A DNA stretch of 5,496 nt from an uncultured Candidatus Saccharibacteria bacterium (GTDB taxonomy: Bacteria; Patescibacteria; Saccharimonadia; Saccharimonadales; UBA6022): contig CAMLGO010000061.1 in NCBI GenBank assembly GCA_946479665.1, forward strand, positions 1 through 5,496, in the 5' to 3' direction. The notes under the pieces are model-generated. The model made no database searches, was not told the DNA's origin, and saw only the letters and a list, made by a program, of their open reading frames with translations. This document shows, in pieces, positions 5,453-5,496 of this stretch (positions within the stretch are counted from its first letter, which is position 1; every line of letters starts with the position of its first letter). Position numbers and translations under genes: made by a program.

Positions 5453-5496
5453 TTAGTCTCTTGTTAACTCGGCAATCCCAGCAACAACATAGCGCT
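5453..5496 (-). CDS. Possible C-terminal end of an upstream gene
   Basis: At the right edge one minus-strand frame reads RYVVAGIAELTRD and stops at TAA (5455-5453), 4 nt before the WhiB-type ATG. The composition looks protein-like, and the tight spacing would fit an operon and explain why no strong promoter is visible before the WhiB-type gene. Another frame also stays open from the edge to a TAA at 5466-5464 (ending LLLGLPS), so the assignment is tentative. There is too little sequence to name a function. Confidence 0.35.
   Translation of the reverse strand, partial: RYVVAGIAELTRD

Noticed and set aside
1..5496. Search for CRISPR, tRNA, rRNA, insertion sequences and recoded UGA
   Set aside because: No direct repeat array, tRNA-like arms, transposase or terminal repeats were seen. 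UGA acts as the stop of the WhiB-type gene, so the Gracilibacteria-type recoding is not supported.

Overview
The window most likely comes from a Candidatus Saccharibacteria (TM7) type, Patescibacteria/CPR genome. Main evidence: the type IV pilin N-terminus (GFTIVELLIVIV..., then ITIVAYNGVQ) is of the kind typical of that group, the genes are compact and same-strand, and the standard genetic code fits (UGA is used as stop). WhiB-type iron-sulfur regulators are best known from Actinobacteria, the usual hosts of Saccharibacteria, so the WhiB domain here is notable. The lineage call is by pattern recognition, not by a database search.

All genes read on the minus strand, so the order of transcription is from high to low coordinates. 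At the right edge (5453-5496) there may be the last codons of an upstream gene. Next are a 312-residue protein with a C-terminal WhiB-like domain (4510-5448), DNA polymerase I (polA, 1939-4494) and dUTPase (dut, 1483-1938). polA follows the WhiB gene after 15 nt, and the dut ATG directly follows the polA TAG. A 58-nt gap holding a promoter then leads to a type IV pilin fused to a carbohydrate-binding-like domain (471-1424). A second gap, of 57 nt, holds a near-consensus promoter for a single-pass membrane protein that runs off the left edge (1-413).

PolA and dUTPase belong together functionally: one does gap-filling and repair synthesis, the other keeps dUTP out of DNA. PolA has intact 5'-nuclease and polymerase domains but a decayed proofreading domain. 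The WhiB-type regulator just upstream raises the possibility of redox-linked control of this pair, which is inference only. The pilin and membrane protein are cell-surface genes with their own promoters, and the pilin looks suited to host attachment.

The most interesting signals are: (1) a large protein joining a WhiB Fe-S domain to a long helical N-terminal region with helix-turn-helix-like stretches; (2) promoters whose -10 boxes lie so close to the ATG that the mRNAs should be leaderless or nearly so, with the same 6-nt spacing at polA and the membrane gene, while the operon-internal dut has a normal Shine-Dalgarno; (3) two inverted repeats covering the -35 and the -10/ATG of the pilin promoter; and (4) the pilin-adhesin fusion. 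No RNA genes, mobile elements, CRISPR arrays or convincing intrinsic terminators were seen. No gap longer than about 60 nt is left without a gene.
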